Part shown: positions 14,820 through 24,400 of the stretch, in pieces
Position numbering within the stretch: the first letter of the stretch is position 1
Layout of the letters: every line of letters starts with the position of its first letter
From: an uncultured Bacteroidales bacterium
GTDB taxonomy: Bacteria > Bacteroidota > Bacteroidia > Bacteroidales > F082
Direction of reading: 5' to 3'
Assembly (NCBI GenBank): GCA_937877465.1
Contig: CALFIT010000109.1
Span: 1-29,557, forward strand
Length of the DNA: 29,557 nt
Translations under genes and position numbers: made by a program
Notes under the pieces: model-generated
Seen by the model: only the letters and a program-made list of their open reading frames with translations
Database searches by the model: none
What the model was told of the DNA's origin: nothing

Positions 14820-16787
14820 ATGAGTTACATTTCCTGGGACAAGAAGAAACTGGTCAATCTTGAGTTTACGCTCAACCGTGAGGTACTGCGCTCGAATGCA
14901 AAAGGGGCGTTTTTGGCCACCACGGTGATTGGCTGCAACACTCGTAAATACCACGGTCTGTTGGTCGTGCCGCAACCGCAATTGGACAACAACAACCATG
15001 TCTTGCTGTCGAGCCTCGACGAGACCGTCATCGAGAACAAGGAGGAGTTCCATTTGGGCGTACACATGTACCCCGACGGCGTGTTTGCCCCCCGTGGCCA
15101 CAAGTACATCCGCGACTTCAGCGCCGACCCCATGCCCAAGCTGACCTACCGCATCGGCAACGTGGTGCTCGACAAGGAGCTGATTTTCTCGTCCACCGAG
15201 GCGCGACTCTTTGTGCGCTACACCTTGAAGGAGTCGGTTGTGCCCATCACCTTGCGCGTGTTGCCGTTCCTCGCCTTCCGCAACGTCCACATGCTGACGC
15301 ACGAGAACTACGATGCCAGCCACAAGGTGGAGTTGGTGAAAAACGGCGCGTCGTGGCAGCTCTACAAGGACTATTCGCGGCTGTATCTCCAGTTCTCCAA
15401 GTCGGCGGAATACACCCATGTGCCGCATTGGTACTACAACATGTTCTACATCCGTGAGCAAGAACGTGGCTATGAAGCTATTGAGGATCAGTTTGTTCCG
15501 GGATTCTTCGAACTCCAGATGAAACAAGGCGACACGGTGGTGCTGTCGGTCAGCTTGCAGGAGGAGAATCCGGCCTACATCAAGCGGCAGTGCGAGGCCG
15601 AGGTGAAACGACTGCTGCCGCAGACGAGCTACGAGGACTGTCTCGTGAAGGCCGCCGACCAGTTCATCATCCGCGACGAGAAAGGCACACGCCTCTGGGC
15701 AGGCTTCCCGTGGTTCGGCAGTTGCAGCCGCGACACGTTCCTCTCCTTGCCCGGCATCGCCTTGGCGCAAGGCGACGAGAAGACCTTCACCGACGCGCTC
15801 GACTACCTGGTTTCGAGGATGCAAGGGCCGTTCTTCCCGCATCGTTATTACCAGAAGAGCCTGTATTTCACGGCGGTTGACTCGCCGCTGTGGTTCTTCT
15901 TCGTGCTGCAACTTTACGAGAAGATGCTCGGCAAGGCGAAGAAGGACATCTGGCGCAAATACAAGAAACCCATGACGACCATCTTGGAGAGCTTCATCGC
16001 GGGCACCGACTTCAACGTGCATGTGCTCGACAACGGCCTGCTCTATGCCGGCAACCGCGACCTTGCCTTGACATGGATGAACGTCTTCGCCCAAGGCAAA
16101 CCTTGGACACCGCGCACGGGTTTGGCGATTGAGGTCAATGCGCTATGGTACAATGCCTTGTGCTATGCCGTGGAGCTTTCGGAGGCCGCCGAGCCGAAGA
16201 ACCCGCTTTTGGAGAAATGGAAAACCATTATTAATAAGGTGAAGGCTTCGTTTGCCGACACCTTCCATAACCAAGTGACCGACGGTTTCTACGACTTCGT
16301 GAACAGCAGCGAAAAGAACGCGCAGGTGCGCCCCAACATGATGCTTGCTGCGGCCTTGCCTTTCAGCCCGATGACGGAAACTATGCAAAAACGCGCCTTC
16401 GACATCGCCCATTCCGAGCTGCTGACCCCCAGGGGAATACGTTCCTTGTCGCCGAACGACGAGAGCTACAAGGGCATCAGCATCGGCAACCACAGTGAGC
16501 GTGAACGTGCCTACCACAACGGCACGGCCTTCCCGTGGCTGATTGCGTTCTATGCCGACCTCTCGGTGAAGCTGTTTGGGAAGACCTCGTTGCCATATTT
16601 GGAAGACTTGTATAACGGTTTCGAGGAGGCCATCAAGGACAACGGCATCGGGACGGTGTCGGAGATCTACGACGGCAACCCGCCCTTCGAGGCGCGTGGC
16701 TGCATCTCGCAATCGACGAGCGTCGGGGCGTTGCTGTATCTCAAGTATTTGATTGACGGACTTAACAAGAAAGGAGGCCCAAAATGA
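14820..16787 (+). CDS. Glycogen debranching enzyme (amylo-alpha-1,6-glucosidase, GH133-like)
   Basis: The 655-residue cytosolic enzyme should remove alpha-1,6 branch stubs from glycogen. The N-terminal beta-sandwich domain (about 15-250) carries the family motif RKYHGLLVV (42-50). The C-terminal (alpha/alpha)6 barrel (about 275-650) carries AGFPWFGSCSRDTFLSLPG (294-312), at the position of the family's PWF-x(3)-RD catalytic region, and IEVNALWYNAL (437-447). It lacks the 4-alpha-glucanotransferase half of eukaryotic debranchers, as expected for bacterial/archaeal-type enzymes. ATG 14820 is chosen because family homology begins there and a good promoter lies just upstream. Its stop overlaps the next start (ATGA), so it is translationally coupled to the GT4 gene as first gene of the operon. 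Confidence 0.92.
   Translation: MSYISWDKKKLVNLEFTLNREVLRSNAKGAFLATTVIGCNTRKYHGLLVVPQPQLDNNNHVLLSSLDETVIENKEEFHLGVHMYPDGVFAPRGHKYIRDFSADPMPKLTYRIGNVVLDKELIFSSTEARLFVRYTLKESVVPITLRVLPFLAFRNVHMLTHENYDASHKVELVKNGASWQLYKDYSRLYLQFSKSAEYTHVPHWYYNMFYIREQERGYEAIEDQFVPGFFELQMKQGDTVVLSVSLQEENPAYIKRQCEAEVKRLLPQTSYEDCLVKAADQFIIRDEKGTRLWAGFPWFGSCSRDTFLSLPGIALAQGDEKTFTDALDYLVSRMQGPFFPHRYYQKSLYFTAVDSPLWFFFVLQLYEKMLGKAKKDIWRKYKKPMTTILESFIAGTDFNVHVLDNGLLYAGNRDLALTWMNVFAQGKPWTPRTGLAIEVNALWYNALCYAVELSEAAEPKNPLLEKWKTIINKVKASFADTFHNQVTDGFYDFVNSSEKNAQVRPNMMLAAALPFSPMTETMQKRAFDIAHSELLTPRGIRSLSPNDESYKGISIGNHSERERAYHNGTAFPWLIAFYADLSVKLFGKTSLPYLEDLYNGFEEAIKDNGIGTVSEIYDGNPPFEARGCISQSTSVGALLYLKYLIDGLNKKGGPK
16771..16777 (+). 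promoter_or_regulatory. Strong Shine-Dalgarno site (AAGGAGG) for the GT4 gene
   Basis: AAGGAGG ends 6 nt before the ATG at 16784 and lies inside the end of the debranching gene. A full consensus site stands out because most starts in this window lack one, as is usual in Bacteroidota. It probably works together with the ATGA overlap. Confidence 0.75.
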
Positions 16788-18070
16788 GAGTCTTGATGTT
16801 TGGCTGGGAGTTTCCCCCGCATATCACGGGCGGCCTCGGCACGGCCTGCTTCGGCATGACCAAAGGCTTGGCCAAGAACGGCGTGGAGGTGCTTTTCGTG
16901 GTGCCGCGTGCCTATGGCGACGAGGACGAGACCAACGTCCGCCTGCTCAACGCCAGCGACGTGACCATCGACATCGACCACGAGAAAGACCGCAGCTATT
17001 GGGAACGGGTGCAATACATGGAGATTGGCTCCAACATCATCCCGTATGTCGGGCCGGAGGATTTCGCCAACGTGCTCGAATACGACCGTCATGTGGTCGA
17101 GAACTTCAACCGCAGCGGCTCGGTGTTTGCGCGCAACTACCAGTTTTCGGGCAAATACGGCATGAACCTGATGGAGGAGGTGTCGCGCTACGCCCTGATT
17201 GGCTCGTCGTTGGCCACGAAATACGACTTCGACGTCATCCACGCCCACGACTGGCTGACCTATTCGGCAGGCATCGCGGCGAAGGAGACCACGGGCAAGC
17301 CGCTCGTCGTCCACATGCACGCCACCGAGTTCGACCGCTCGGGCGAGAACATCAACACCGACGTGTATGCCATCGAGCGAAGGGGCATGGAGGCCGCCGA
17401 CCGCGTCATCACGGTGAGCAACCTGACGCGCAACATCGTCATCGAGAAATACGGCATCGACCCGAATAAAGTCGTGACGGTTCACAACGCCGTCGAGCCT
17501 AACGACAAGCCCAAGTCGGAATACGAGCGCAGCGGCTTGGACGCCAAGGTGGTGACCTTCCTCGGACGCATCACCTACCAGAAAGGGCCGGAATACTTCA
17601 TCGAGGCGGCCTACAAGATCCACCAAGTCGATCCGAGCATCCATTTCGTGATGGCGGGCACGGGCGACATGTTGGAGAAGATGATCCGCCGCGTGGCGCA
17701 GCTCGGCATGGGCAGCCACTTCCACTTCACGGGCTTCCTGAAGGGCGAGGCCGTCGATCAGATGTTTGCCATGACCGATGTGTTTGTAATGCCTTCAATA
17801 TCAGAGCCTTTCGGTATCGTGCCGTTAGAGGCCATGCGCCTCAACGTGCCGGTGGTCATCAGCAAGCAGTCGGGCGTTTCGGAGGTCGTCAAGCACGCCT
17901 TGAAGGTCGATTTCTGGGACATCAACGGCCTTGCCGACGCCATATACGGACTCTGCCACTACCAGCCCTTGGCCGACTGCTTCAAGGACGAAGGCAAGGA
18001 CGAAGTGGACAGCCTCAAATGGGAATTAGCCGCGAAGAAGATCAAGGCGGTGTATGAGAGTGTGGTGTGA
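16784..18070 (+). CDS. Glycosyltransferase family 4, probably alpha-glucan synthesis
   Basis: The 428-residue GT-B enzyme has an N-terminal acceptor domain with FPPHITGGLGT (10-20) and IHAHDW (152-157). The C-terminal nucleotide-sugar domain has GRITYQKGPE (261-270) and the E-x7-E motif EPFGIVPLE (341-349) that contacts the donor. The GGLG start resembles bacterial glycogen/starch synthases (GT5) and the rest fits GT4. Donor (ADP- or UDP-glucose) and exact acceptor cannot be read. Its position between a debranching enzyme and a GH57 enzyme supports a role in glycogen or a related alpha-glucan. It overlaps the upstream stop by 4 nt. Downstream the operon is interrupted by a restriction-modification pair beginning 20 nt after its stop. 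A cell-wall or capsule glycosyltransferase is a less likely alternative. Confidence 0.85.
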   Translation: MRVLMFGWEFPPHITGGLGTACFGMTKGLAKNGVEVLFVVPRAYGDEDETNVRLLNASDVTIDIDHEKDRSYWERVQYMEIGSNIIPYVGPEDFANVLEYDRHVVENFNRSGSVFARNYQFSGKYGMNLMEEVSRYALIGSSLATKYDFDVIHAHDWLTYSAGIAAKETTGKPLVVHMHATEFDRSGENINTDVYAIERRGMEAADRVITVSNLTRNIVIEKYGIDPNKVVTVHNAVEPNDKPKSEYERSGLDAKVVTFLGRITYQKGPEYFIEAAYKIHQVDPSIHFVMAGTGDMLEKMIRRVAQLGMGSHFHFTGFLKGEAVDQMFAMTDVFVMPSISEPFGIVPLEAMRLNVPVVISKQSGVSEVVKHALKVDFWDINGLADAIYGLCHYQPLADCFKDEGKDEVDSLKWELAAKKIKAVYESVV

Positions 18071-18090
18071 ACCCTTGGTTTGATTATAAA

Positions 18091-19365
18091 ATGAACGAAA
18101 CTCAACATATTATAATAAATGGCGATTGCCGAAAAATGGCTGAATTGGGTGACAGAAGTGTTCACTTGATTGTCACTTCGCCCCCATATTGGCAATTAAA
18201 AGACTATGGATCAGATAACCAGATTGGGTTCAACGATTCATACGAGCAGTATATCAACCATTTGAACTTGGTTTGGAAAGAATGTCACCGCGTGTTGCAC
18301 GATGGCTGTCGTTTGTGCATCAACATTGGCGACCAGTTTGCACGTTCCGTTTATTATGGCCGTTACAAAGTCATACCCATTCATTCTGAAATCATTAGGT
18401 TTTGCGAATCGGTTGGCTTCGACTTTATGGGGCAAATCATCTGGCAAAAAGCCACCACAATGAACACGACAGGTGGCGGAGCTGTGATGGGTAGCTTCCC
18501 ATATCCACGAAATGGCATCGTAAAGCTTGATTTCGAGTATATCCTGCTTTTCAAGAAGCTAGGTGAAGCTCCAAAACCAAGTAAAGAACAAAAAGAGCAG
18601 GCGACGATGACCAACGAAGAGTGGAACACCTATTTCAATGGGCATTGGTATTTCAACGGAGTCAAGCAGGACAAGCATTTAGCCATGTTTCCGGAGGAAT
18701 TGCCAAAGCGTTTGATAAAGATGTTCTCTTTCCCAAATGAAACAGTTCTTGACCCATTTATGGGAAGTGGCACCACGGCTGCGGTGGCTCGTGCCTTGGG
18801 AAGGAATTCCATTGGGTATGAGATTAATCCGGAAATTGTTCCGTTGATTAAGAATAGGATAGGAGGAGAAACCCTTTACGACAATGCGAAAGTCGAAATT
18901 ATTCATCAAGACACGAGAGTTGATTTTGAAGAGGAGATGAAAAGACTGCCTTATCGCTTTGTGGACACACAAAAAATTGACAAACAATTGGATGTCAAGA
19001 AATTGCGGTTTGGATCGAAGATCGACAAGGATAGTGAGTCGAGCCGAGAGGATTACTTTACGGTTAAGGAAATCATCTCCCCAGAATTGTTGTTGTTGAA
19101 TAACGGATTGACTGTTAGACTGATAGGCGTAAAACAAGATCCGTTGGTTAATGGAAAGGCTGCGGAGTTTTTGGCTTCCAAGTTGAAGGGCAAGAAAGTG
19201 TTTCTAAGGTTTGATGAAACCAAATATGACGAAGACAAGCATTTGATGGTGTATCTTTATTTGGAGAACAAGACCTTTATCAATGCCCATTTGCTGAAAC
19301 AGAAGTTGGCTTTGGTCGATGATAGCGTGGATTTCAAGTATAAGAGTAAATTTCAAAAACTATAA
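18091..19365 (+). CDS. Type II DNA methyltransferase (probable m4C) with nuclease-like C-terminal domain
   Basis: The 424-residue protein is a beta-class methyltransferase: catalytic motif TSPPYW (29-34) precedes the SAM motif DPFMGSGTT (221-229). SPPY is typical of N4-cytosine enzymes, though N6-adenine is not excluded. From about 322 to 422 it carries an OB-fold segment aligning with staphylococcal nuclease: VRLIGV matches the RLLLV strand, LMVYLYLENKTFINAHLLKQ matches the YIYADG-x-VNEALVRQ region. Metal and catalytic positions are lost: the GDT motif is replaced by SPE, Asp40/Glu43 by Lys/Pro, and Arg87 by His. The domain is probably a binding module rather than a nuclease. ATG 18091 is chosen over an in-frame GTG at 18067 that overlaps the GT4 stop. 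The restriction gene follows after 2 nt. Base composition is visibly AT-richer than the flanking glycogen genes. Confidence 0.88.
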   Translation: MNETQHIIINGDCRKMAELGDRSVHLIVTSPPYWQLKDYGSDNQIGFNDSYEQYINHLNLVWKECHRVLHDGCRLCINIGDQFARSVYYGRYKVIPIHSEIIRFCESVGFDFMGQIIWQKATTMNTTGGGAVMGSFPYPRNGIVKLDFEYILLFKKLGEAPKPSKEQKEQATMTNEEWNTYFNGHWYFNGVKQDKHLAMFPEELPKRLIKMFSFPNETVLDPFMGSGTTAAVARALGRNSIGYEINPEIVPLIKNRIGGETLYDNAKVEIIHQDTRVDFEEEMKRLPYRFVDTQKIDKQLDVKKLRFGSKIDKDSESSREDYFTVKEIISPELLLLNNGLTVRLIGVKQDPLVNGKAAEFLASKLKGKKVFLRFDETKYDEDKHLMVYLYLENKTFINAHLLKQKLALVDDSVDFKYKSKFQKL

Positions 19366-19367
19366 TT

Positions 19368-20072
19368 ATGGCGAAGGAAGCAAACAATAGATATTCGTTG
19401 GATTTCGGCAAGAAAGAACGTGTGTTGAATTATGCGTGTCAGACTTATCAATTGTCACGCCCGAATAAGGTTGGCGCAGTCATGGCTTTGATTAGAGATT
19501 GCCAACCTAACACTTTTGAAGAATGGGAAACATGGTATTTTGAGAATGCCAGAACCGAAGGGAAAAACTCTTTTAAGATTACACATGAGAGCTTAACAGA
19601 ATTGGGTGAACGGCTATATGAAAAAATCACCGAAGTCGTTATCCCTGAATGGGAGGAAGCTTTCCGTCAATTGACAAAGGATGATTGCATTGCATATATT
19701 TACAATCTGACCATTAATAGAACCTACGACGGCTATCTGCGCGAAAAGTCCGTCATCAATGATGGATTGGCCAAGTTGTTCCCGGATGTCGTTTTTGAAG
19801 AGAGCGACCCGGAATTGGACCATGCTGGAGACATTGATTACGTTGCAAAAGTTTGTGACAAGGCGATAGGTATCCAAATCAAGCCTGTTACTGCAAAGGC
19901 GAATTTTGGCTCGTATTCCTTGACCGAAAGGATGAAAGCCAGTTTCGCCGATTTTACTGAACGGTATGGTGGGAAAGTGTTTGTGGTTTTCAGTTTGGAT
20001 AAGGAAATCGCCAACAAAGAAGTGGTGGATGAAATAAGGGAAGAAATCGAAAGGCTGAAAGGTGTGTCATAA
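19368..20072 (+). CDS. Type II restriction endonuclease, MjaI-like
   Basis: The 234-residue protein starts 2 nt after the methyltransferase stop, the standard tight M-then-R arrangement. A PD-(D/E)xK-type core is visible: DHAGDID (151-157), then 12 residues later IGIQIKP (167-173), giving an Asp...Gln-x-Lys active site, a known variant of Glu-x-Lys. The GDIDY...IQIKP pattern fits the MjaI restriction endonuclease family, whose founder recognises CTAG; this assignment is from memory. The N-terminal 145 residues are largely helical with no motif I recognise. Gene order and spacing strongly support a role as partner of the upstream methyltransferase even if the family call is wrong. It is AT-rich like its partner, which suggests the pair was acquired together. 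Confidence 0.75.
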   Translation: MAKEANNRYSLDFGKKERVLNYACQTYQLSRPNKVGAVMALIRDCQPNTFEEWETWYFENARTEGKNSFKITHESLTELGERLYEKITEVVIPEWEEAFRQLTKDDCIAYIYNLTINRTYDGYLREKSVINDGLAKLFPDVVFEESDPELDHAGDIDYVAKVCDKAIGIQIKPVTAKANFGSYSLTERMKASFADFTERYGGKVFVVFSLDKEIANKEVVDEIREEIERLKGVS

Positions 20073-20115
20073 GATGCCAATACGGCATCATAAAGAGTCC
20101 TCGCAAAATCTGCGA
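20073..20115. other. Two small hairpins after the restriction gene
   Basis: GATGCC-AATAC-GGCATC (20073-20089) directly follows the stop codon, and TCGCA-AAATC-TGCGA (20101-20115) comes next. Neither is followed by a T-run, so they are not convincing terminators. They lie at the 3' border of the restriction-modification insert, before the GH57 gene. Confidence 0.45.
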
Positions 20116-20154
20116 CAACTGAAAATTGAGGAATATAATCAAAAGAATATCAAT

Positions 20155-21366
20155 ATGACCAAATCAATCTGTTTCTATTTCCAAGTGCATCAGCCTTATA
20201 GGCTGCGCACCTATCGTTTCTTCGAAATCGGGAAGAAACATTACTACTACGACGACTACTCGAACCGCATGATCATGCGGCGCGTGGCGGAGAAGTGCTA
20301 CCTGCCCATGAACGAGCTGCTGCTGCGACAAATCGAACGCTTCGGCGACCAAATCAAGTTGGCCTTCTCGTTTTCGGGCGTGGCCATCGAGCAGATGGAG
20401 CAATACGCCCCGGATGTGCTGGAGAGCTTCCAAAAGTTGGTCGCCACGGGGCAGGTGGAGGTGCTTTCCGAGACCTACGCCCATTCGTTGGCCTCGCTCA
20501 ACAGCCCCGACGAGTTCAAACGCCAGGTGACGGCCCACAAGCGCAAGATGAAAGAGGTGTTTGGCGTCACGCCCAAGACCTTCCGCAACACCGAACTGAT
20601 CTACAGCGACGAAATCGGGGCGGCGGTGGCCGACATGGGCTACGGCCTCATGCTCACCGAGGGCGCAAAGCACATCTTGGGCTGGAAGAGCCCCAACTAC
20701 ATGTACGCCAACGCCATCAACCCGAAGCTGAAGGTGCTGCTGCGCAACTTCAAGTTCAGCGACGAGATCGCCTTCCGCTTCGTGCAGGACGGCTTCCGCA
20801 CCGAGGACTTCGTCGGCTGGCTCAACGCCTTGCCCGATGACGAGGAGGTGGTCAACATCTTCATGGACTACGAGACCTTCGGCGAGCACCAGTCGGCTGA
20901 GACGGGCATCTTCGACTTCATGGAGCGTTTGCCCGAGGCCATCCTGACGGGCAGCAAGTTCAAGTTCGCCACGCCGCACGAGTTGGAGAAGACCTTGCAG
21001 CCGGTGAGTGTCGTCAACGTGCCCAACGTGCTCTCGTGGAGCGACGAGGAGCGCGACCTTACGGCTTGGCTCGGCAACCCCTTGCAGGACGACGCCTATC
21101 GCGCCTTGTACGACCTCTCCGCCAAGGTGCGCCGCATCAAGGACGAGGACTTGCAACAGGACTGGACGCTGCTCCAGACCTCCGACCATTTCTACTACAT
21201 GTGTACGAAGTGGCTTTCCGATGGCGTGGTTCACAAGTATTTCAACCACTACGCCTCGCCTTACGACGCCTACATCAACTATATGAACGTCCTCACCGAC
21301 TTCGCCGATCGAGTACATAAACTCTCAAAGCGGAAAAAAGCGGTCTTGGAAGTCGTTGAAAACTAA
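20155..21366 (+). CDS. GH57 family alpha-amylase-type enzyme
   Basis: The 403-residue cytosolic enzyme shows the GH57 conserved regions in order: VHQPY (11-15), GQVEVLSETYAHS (99-111), FRNTELIY (143-150) with the nucleophile Glu147, and FMDYETFGEH (236-245) with the acid/base Asp238. GH57 includes alpha-amylases, 4-alpha-glucanotransferases, amylopullulanases and branching enzymes; short bacterial forms in glycogen clusters are usually annotated as alpha-amylase. Exact specificity is undetermined. ATG 20155 is chosen because homology begins there; a longer reading frame from 20062 would run into the restriction gene. It was probably next to the GT4 gene before the restriction-modification pair entered. 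It is followed after 103 nt by the synthase-phosphorylase fusion. Confidence 0.9.
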   Translation: MTKSICFYFQVHQPYRLRTYRFFEIGKKHYYYDDYSNRMIMRRVAEKCYLPMNELLLRQIERFGDQIKLAFSFSGVAIEQMEQYAPDVLESFQKLVATGQVEVLSETYAHSLASLNSPDEFKRQVTAHKRKMKEVFGVTPKTFRNTELIYSDEIGAAVADMGYGLMLTEGAKHILGWKSPNYMYANAINPKLKVLLRNFKFSDEIAFRFVQDGFRTEDFVGWLNALPDDEEVVNIFMDYETFGEHQSAETGIFDFMERLPEAILTGSKFKFATPHELEKTLQPVSVVNVPNVLSWSDEERDLTAWLGNPLQDDAYRALYDLSAKVRRIKDEDLQQDWTLLQTSDHFYYMCTKWLSDGVVHKYFNHYASPYDAYINYMNVLTDFADRVHKLSKRKKAVLEVVEN

Positions 21367-21410
21367 ATAATTGTCGAAAACCACTTTTGGAAAAGCGAAA
21401 ATATGTAAGT

Positions 21411-21467
21411 CGTTGAATCTTTAAATCTCTAAATTTTAAATCTTTAAATCTTTGAATTTTAAATCTG
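21411..21467. repeat. AT-rich short tandem-like repeat upstream of the GT3-GT35 fusion
   Basis: The tract is built of variants of TTTAAATCT and AATTTTAAATCT; the latter 12-mer occurs exactly at 21432-21443 and 21455-21466. It ends 2-3 nt before the ATG at 21470, the same placement as the CAGTTGT tract in front of ettA. Confidence 0.75.
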
Positions 21468-21469
21468 AA

Positions 21470-24400
21470 ATGAAAACCCCTGAATACCTTTTTGAAACCA
21501 GTTGGGAAGTGTGCAACATGGTGGGCGGCATCTACACGGTGCTTTCCACAAAGGCAAATGTGGTGCGTCAAAGGCTTGGCGACCACTACATTACGGTTGG
21601 GCCGGATGTGGTCAAGGAAGCGCATGAAACCTTGTATTTTGTCGAAGACAACGAACTCTTCCCCGAGTGGCGCGAGCGGGCTTTGGCCCAAGGCCTGAAG
21701 TTCCGCATAGGTCGCTGGAAAATCGAGAGCAGCCCTATCGCTATCCTTGTGGACTACACGCCTTTGTATCAAACTAAGAACGAGATTCTCGGCCATCTTT
21801 GGGAGCAATACGAATTGGACAGCATCCGTGGCCAGTGGGACTACATCGAGCCGGTGCTTTTCGGCTATGCCGCTGGTCAGGTGATTGAGAGCTTCTGCAA
21901 CTTCAACTTGCAGCAAACCAGCAATATAATGGCACATTTCCACGAGTGGATGACTGGATCGGGCGTGCTTTACCTGAAGGAGCATTGCCCGCAGGTGGCC
22001 ACGGTGTTCACCACCCACGCCACCTACCTCGGTCGCGCCATCTCGGGCAACGGACTCTCGCTCTACGACAACCTGAAGTCCTACCTGCCGTCGGTGATGG
22101 CCATGCAGTTCAACATCGTTTCGCAGCAGTCGATGGAGCAGAAGGCCGCCAAGAACGCCGACGCCTTCACGACGGTGAGCGACATCACGGCGCAGGAGTG
22201 CGAACAGTTCCTCTACCGCAAGCCCGACATGGTGACGATGAACGGCATCGACCACCCGTTGCGTCGCCATCACGAGGTTTTTGCTGAAAAACGCAACGCC
22301 TCGCGCGAAAAGATCCTCAGCATCGCCGAAACGCTTTGCGGCGAGCCTATCGACCGCAACTGCCTCATGGTCATCAACAGCGGACGCTATGAGTTCAAGA
22401 ACAAAGGCATCGACCTCTTCATCGAGGCCTTGCGCCGCCTCAACGAGGACAAGAGCCTGCAACGCACGGTTTTGGCCGTCATCGCCGTGCCGGGCAACAT
22501 CGCGGGTCCTTCCAAGGACTTGCAGCACCGCTTGGACGGCACCAATCCCATCATGGGCCACACCGATTTTCCCGCCACGCACCATATCTTTGAGTATGAG
22601 AACGATGCGATTCTCAACACCTTGCGCAATGCCGGCTTGCAAAACGACACCAACGACAAGGTGAAAGTGATGTTTGTGCCGGCCTATCTCAACGGCAACG
22701 ACGGCATCTTCAACCTGACCTATACCGAGTTCCTTGCCGCCTTCGATTTCTCCGTCTTCCCGTCCTACTACGAGCCTTGGGGCTACACGCCGCTCGAAAG
22801 CGTGGCCTTGGGCATTCCGACCTTGACGAGCGACGTTTCTGGCTTCGGCAAGTTTGTGCAGCAGCATTGCGCGGGCAACGCCTCCGTGACCGTCGTGCCG
22901 CGTGAGGCGGGAGATATTAATAAGGTGATAGACGAAATCGTGGCCGCTATGCGCCGTTTCCTCGCGATGGACGAAAAGGACATGGCCGCCATCACGGACT
23001 TGGCATTGCAAGTGGCCGACAAACTGCTTTGGAAAGACCTGATTGTCAGCTATGAACAGGCCTACGACGTGGCTTTGGAGAAGTCGGCGGGCCGCCATTA
23101 CATGCTCGAACCCGTGCCTTACGCCGAGTTGCTGCACGAGGTGGTCTACCAAAAGAACGACACGCCGAGTTGGAAGAAGGTGCTGGTGAAACCCGTTTAT
23201 TCCGAGGAGATGCAGAAGCTGGAAGAGCTGTCGCGCAACATCTGGTGGTGCTGGAACGTGGATGCCATCGAACTCTTCGAAAGCATCGACGCGGAGGCAT
23301 GGAAGGCCACGGAGCAGAACCCCGTCGCGCTGATGGAAGGCCTCTCAGTCGAGCAAATCGCTGATTTGGAGAACAATGAGGACTTCATCAGTCGTCTGAA
23401 CAGAGTGTATGAACAGTTCAAGGACTATATGGCGCAGCCGACGCAGCAAAAGGACCTTATTGCCTATTTCAGCATGGAATACGGCCTGATGAAGAGCCTC
23501 AAGATCTATTCGGGCGGCCTCGGTATCCTCGCCGGCGACTACATGAAGCAGGCCTCCGACTCCAACGCCAACATGGTGGGCATCGGCCTGCTGTATCGTT
23601 ACGGCTATTTCGCGCAGGAAATCACCGTGTCGGGCGAGCAGAGGGCCGACTACATCCCGCAGAAGTTCTCGCAACTGCCGCTGCAACCCGTGTTCAACGA
23701 AAAGGGCGAGTGGGTGACGGTGAGCATCGCCTTCCCCGGACGCTCGGTCCATGCCAAGGCGTGGCGCGTCAATGTGGGTAGGGTAGGGCTTTACCTCTTG
23801 GACACCGACATCGAGGAGAACTCGCCCGAAGACCGTGGCATCACGGGCAGGCTCTATGGCGGCGACAGCGAGATGCGCATCAAGCAGGAGATGTTTCTCG
23901 GCGTGGGCGGCATCCGCTTGCTCGAAGCCTTGGGCCTCAAGCCGACCATCTACCACTGCAACGAGGGCCACGCGGCCTTCAGCGGATTGGAACGCCTGCG
24001 CGTCTACATCAACAAGCACAACCTCGACTTCGACGTCGCGCTTGAGTTGGTCAGGACCTCGACGCTGTTCACGACGCATACGCCCGTGCCGGCGGGTCAC
24101 GATGCCTTTGAGGAGCACCTCATCCGCACCTATATGCCCCACTATGCCAACCGCATGAACATCAGCTGGGAACGCTTCATGGGCTTGGGCCGCTTCAACC
24201 CCAAAGACCCCAACGAGAAGTTCTCGATGAGCGTGCTCGCCACCAACCTCAGCCAAGAGGTGAACGGCGTGAGCAAGATCCACGGGCGCGTGTCGCGGGA
24301 GATGTTCCAAAGCCTGTGGCCCGGCTATTTCGCCGAGGAGAACCACATCGGCAGCGTCACCAACGGCGTGCATCTGCCCACTTGGGCCGACCGCCGCTGG

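Noticed and set aside
18067..18090. Upstream in-frame GTG start for the methyltransferase
   Set aside because: It overlaps the GT4 stop codon and adds residues with no homology; ATG 18091 begins the family sequence.
20073..20115. Terminator after the restriction endonuclease gene
   Set aside because: The two hairpins are short and lack a T-run, so read-through into the GH57 gene is more likely.
21293..23152. 619-codon antisense ORF opposite the GT3 half of the fusion
   Set aside because: It lies wholly over strong GT3 homology on the other strand and its end is made of the AT-rich repeat.
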